DNA of 64,000 nucleotides from JAMZMI01 sp047632435 (GTDB lineage: Bacteria > Bacteroidota > Bacteroidia > Cytophagales > Cyclobacteriaceae), in contig JBLICU010000007.1 of the NCBI GenBank assembly GCA_047632435.1, positions 6,368 to 70,367 of the forward strand, given 5' to 3'. A program made the translations under genes and the position numbers. The notes beneath the pieces were generated by a model that did not search any database, was not told the DNA's origin, and was given only the letters and a program-made list of their open reading frames with translations. How positions within the stretch are numbered: position 1 is the first letter of the stretch; every line of letters begins with the position of its first letter. Below, one piece after another: positions 63,354 through 64,000 of the stretch.

Positions 63354-63824
63354 TTATTTTCTTAGGGAAAGCACTTTTCTAACTCTGCTCAAAGCTTCAG
63401 GAGTAATACCCAAGTAAGAAGCAATCATTCGCTGAGGGACTCTTTGTGTAATATCAGGATAAGTACCAATGAAATGTTCATATCGTTCAAGAGCATTGGA
63501 ACTCATTAATTTAATAATACGACTTTGCAATGTCTCTAATCGTTTAATTAATGAATTGACATTTGCATTTTGAATGGATTCCGCTTTCTCTGAAACAATA
63601 AGTATAGAATCTTCTAATGCATCTATAAATAATTTACAAGGCGTTTTAGCATCACAATTATCAGCCACCAACCAGTTTTCAGGTGCAAACATATAAATGT
63701 GTTCTTTGCCTTTGCTGTCAATTGAATAACTACGTAACAAACCTGATTCAACTTTATATACTTTTGAGTTAAGCTCTCCTTGACGTTGAATTAATTGTCC
63801 TTTTTTTACTTTTAATGTTTTCAA
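63354..63824 (-). CDS. Crp/Fnr-family regulator, N-terminally short
   Basis: The product has a cyclic-nucleotide-type effector domain (MKTLKVKKGQLIQRQGELNS, VESGLLRSYSIDSKGKEHIY) and a C-terminal helix-turn-helix (RVPQRMIASYLGITPEALSR). At 156 residues it lacks about 30 residues at the N-terminus compared with the family. The only start in frame is TTG at 63824, with TGA close upstream, so it may be a damaged gene. It lies about 90 bp upstream of the two small membrane genes. Confidence 0.7.
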   Translation of the reverse strand: MKTLKVKKGQLIQRQGELNSKVYKVESGLLRSYSIDSKGKEHIYMFAPENWLVADNCDAKTPCKLFIDALEDSILIVSEKAESIQNANVNSLIKRLETLQSRIIKLMSSNALERYEHFIGTYPDITQRVPQRMIASYLGITPEALSRVRKVLSLRK

Positions 63825-64000
63825 TTTGTTAGGTTTACGTCAAATGGCATATAACGCACAGATATGACGCTGTGCCTCTGGACTTAATTAGTATCTTCTA
63901 AAGTACCCGATTTTGGCCATTAATTTCAAACTGGCAGTTTGAGGCATGCGTTCATATCGTTTATTGGCGTTAGTTTAATTTGATTCAACGCACTTTTGAA

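Noticed and set aside
63856..63875. GCACAG/CTGTGC inverted repeat near the right edge as an attachment site
   Set aside because: Short arms and no partner copy in the window; cannot be told from chance.
1..64000. CRISPR arrays, rRNA genes, insertion sequences with transposase, prophage genes
   Set aside because: No regularly spaced repeats with variable spacers, rRNA-like stretches, transposase motifs or phage structural genes were seen.

Overview
The window looks like chromosome from a free-living member of the Bacteroidota, most likely the order Cytophagales. The evidence is family content: a DUF5916 outer-membrane barrel, DUF2795 and DUF349 proteins, a Lacal_2735-type small protein, a two-domain universal stress protein, and an RluA/PhoR/PhoB-like block. 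One promoter fits the Bacteroidota form TTG-N20-TAnnTTTG, and starts are AT-rich without strong Shine-Dalgarno sequences. The order-level assignment is inferred from gene families, not measured.

Layout. (1) 0-6 kb: an ion and osmotic block with a partial SLC12-type cation-chloride cotransporter, a cation:proton antiporter, an MscS channel, and a large uncharacterised protein with a degenerate P-loop that is coupled to the channel. (2) 6.4-13 kb: tRNA-Arg(CCT), HflX, then a short polysaccharide set of GT4 glycosyltransferase, export lipoprotein, tyrosine autokinase with a Gly-Tyr tail, and PHP-type phosphatase. (3) 13-23 kb: TPR protein, phosphosulfolactate synthase-like protein overlapping a DUF368 undecaprenyl-phosphate translocase, AroE, UvrB, a double-VOC protein, a nitrilase-family hydrolase, a universal stress gene broken by two stops, and a DEAD-box helicase. 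(4) 23-31 kb: the rplM-rpsI-rpsB-tsf cluster, a PhoB/PhoR-like pair with an RluA-type enzyme, a putative aminopeptidase, and RecA. (5) 31-41 kb: DUF5916 protein, ABC permease, QueA, IspD, DUF2795, DUF349 and EttA. (6) 40.5-43.5 kb: an accessory patch with two copies of a structured repeat, two secreted orphans, and an AAA ATPase behind a TetR-like operator. (7) 43.6-48.8 kb: leuC-leuD-leuA-leuB, with a broken four-helix-bundle gene between leuC and leuD and a terminator-like hairpin before leuA.

(8) 49-64 kb is clearly accessory and partly decayed. It holds a frameshifted alpha/beta hydrolase, a truncated ECF sigma factor, a hipA remnant, an AraC-type pseudogene, lipoproteins, a membrane-protein gene with an internal stop bracketed by perfect inverted repeats, and fragments of NTF2-fold proteins. 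Inside this decay sits an intact, tightly packed six-gene light-response operon: Lacal_2735 protein, TIGR03643 protein, an FAD-binding photolyase-like protein with a possibly permuted domain order, flavin reductase, DUF2256 zinc-ribbon protein, and a PhrB-like (6-4) photolyase relative without the expected iron-sulfur cysteines.

The best candidates for undescribed biology are the MscS plus degenerate-NTPase pair, the photolyase operon, the 110-bp structured repeat flanked by an 18-bp duplication, and the operator arrays around the AAA ATPase. All domain calls come from reading the translations; no database search was run.
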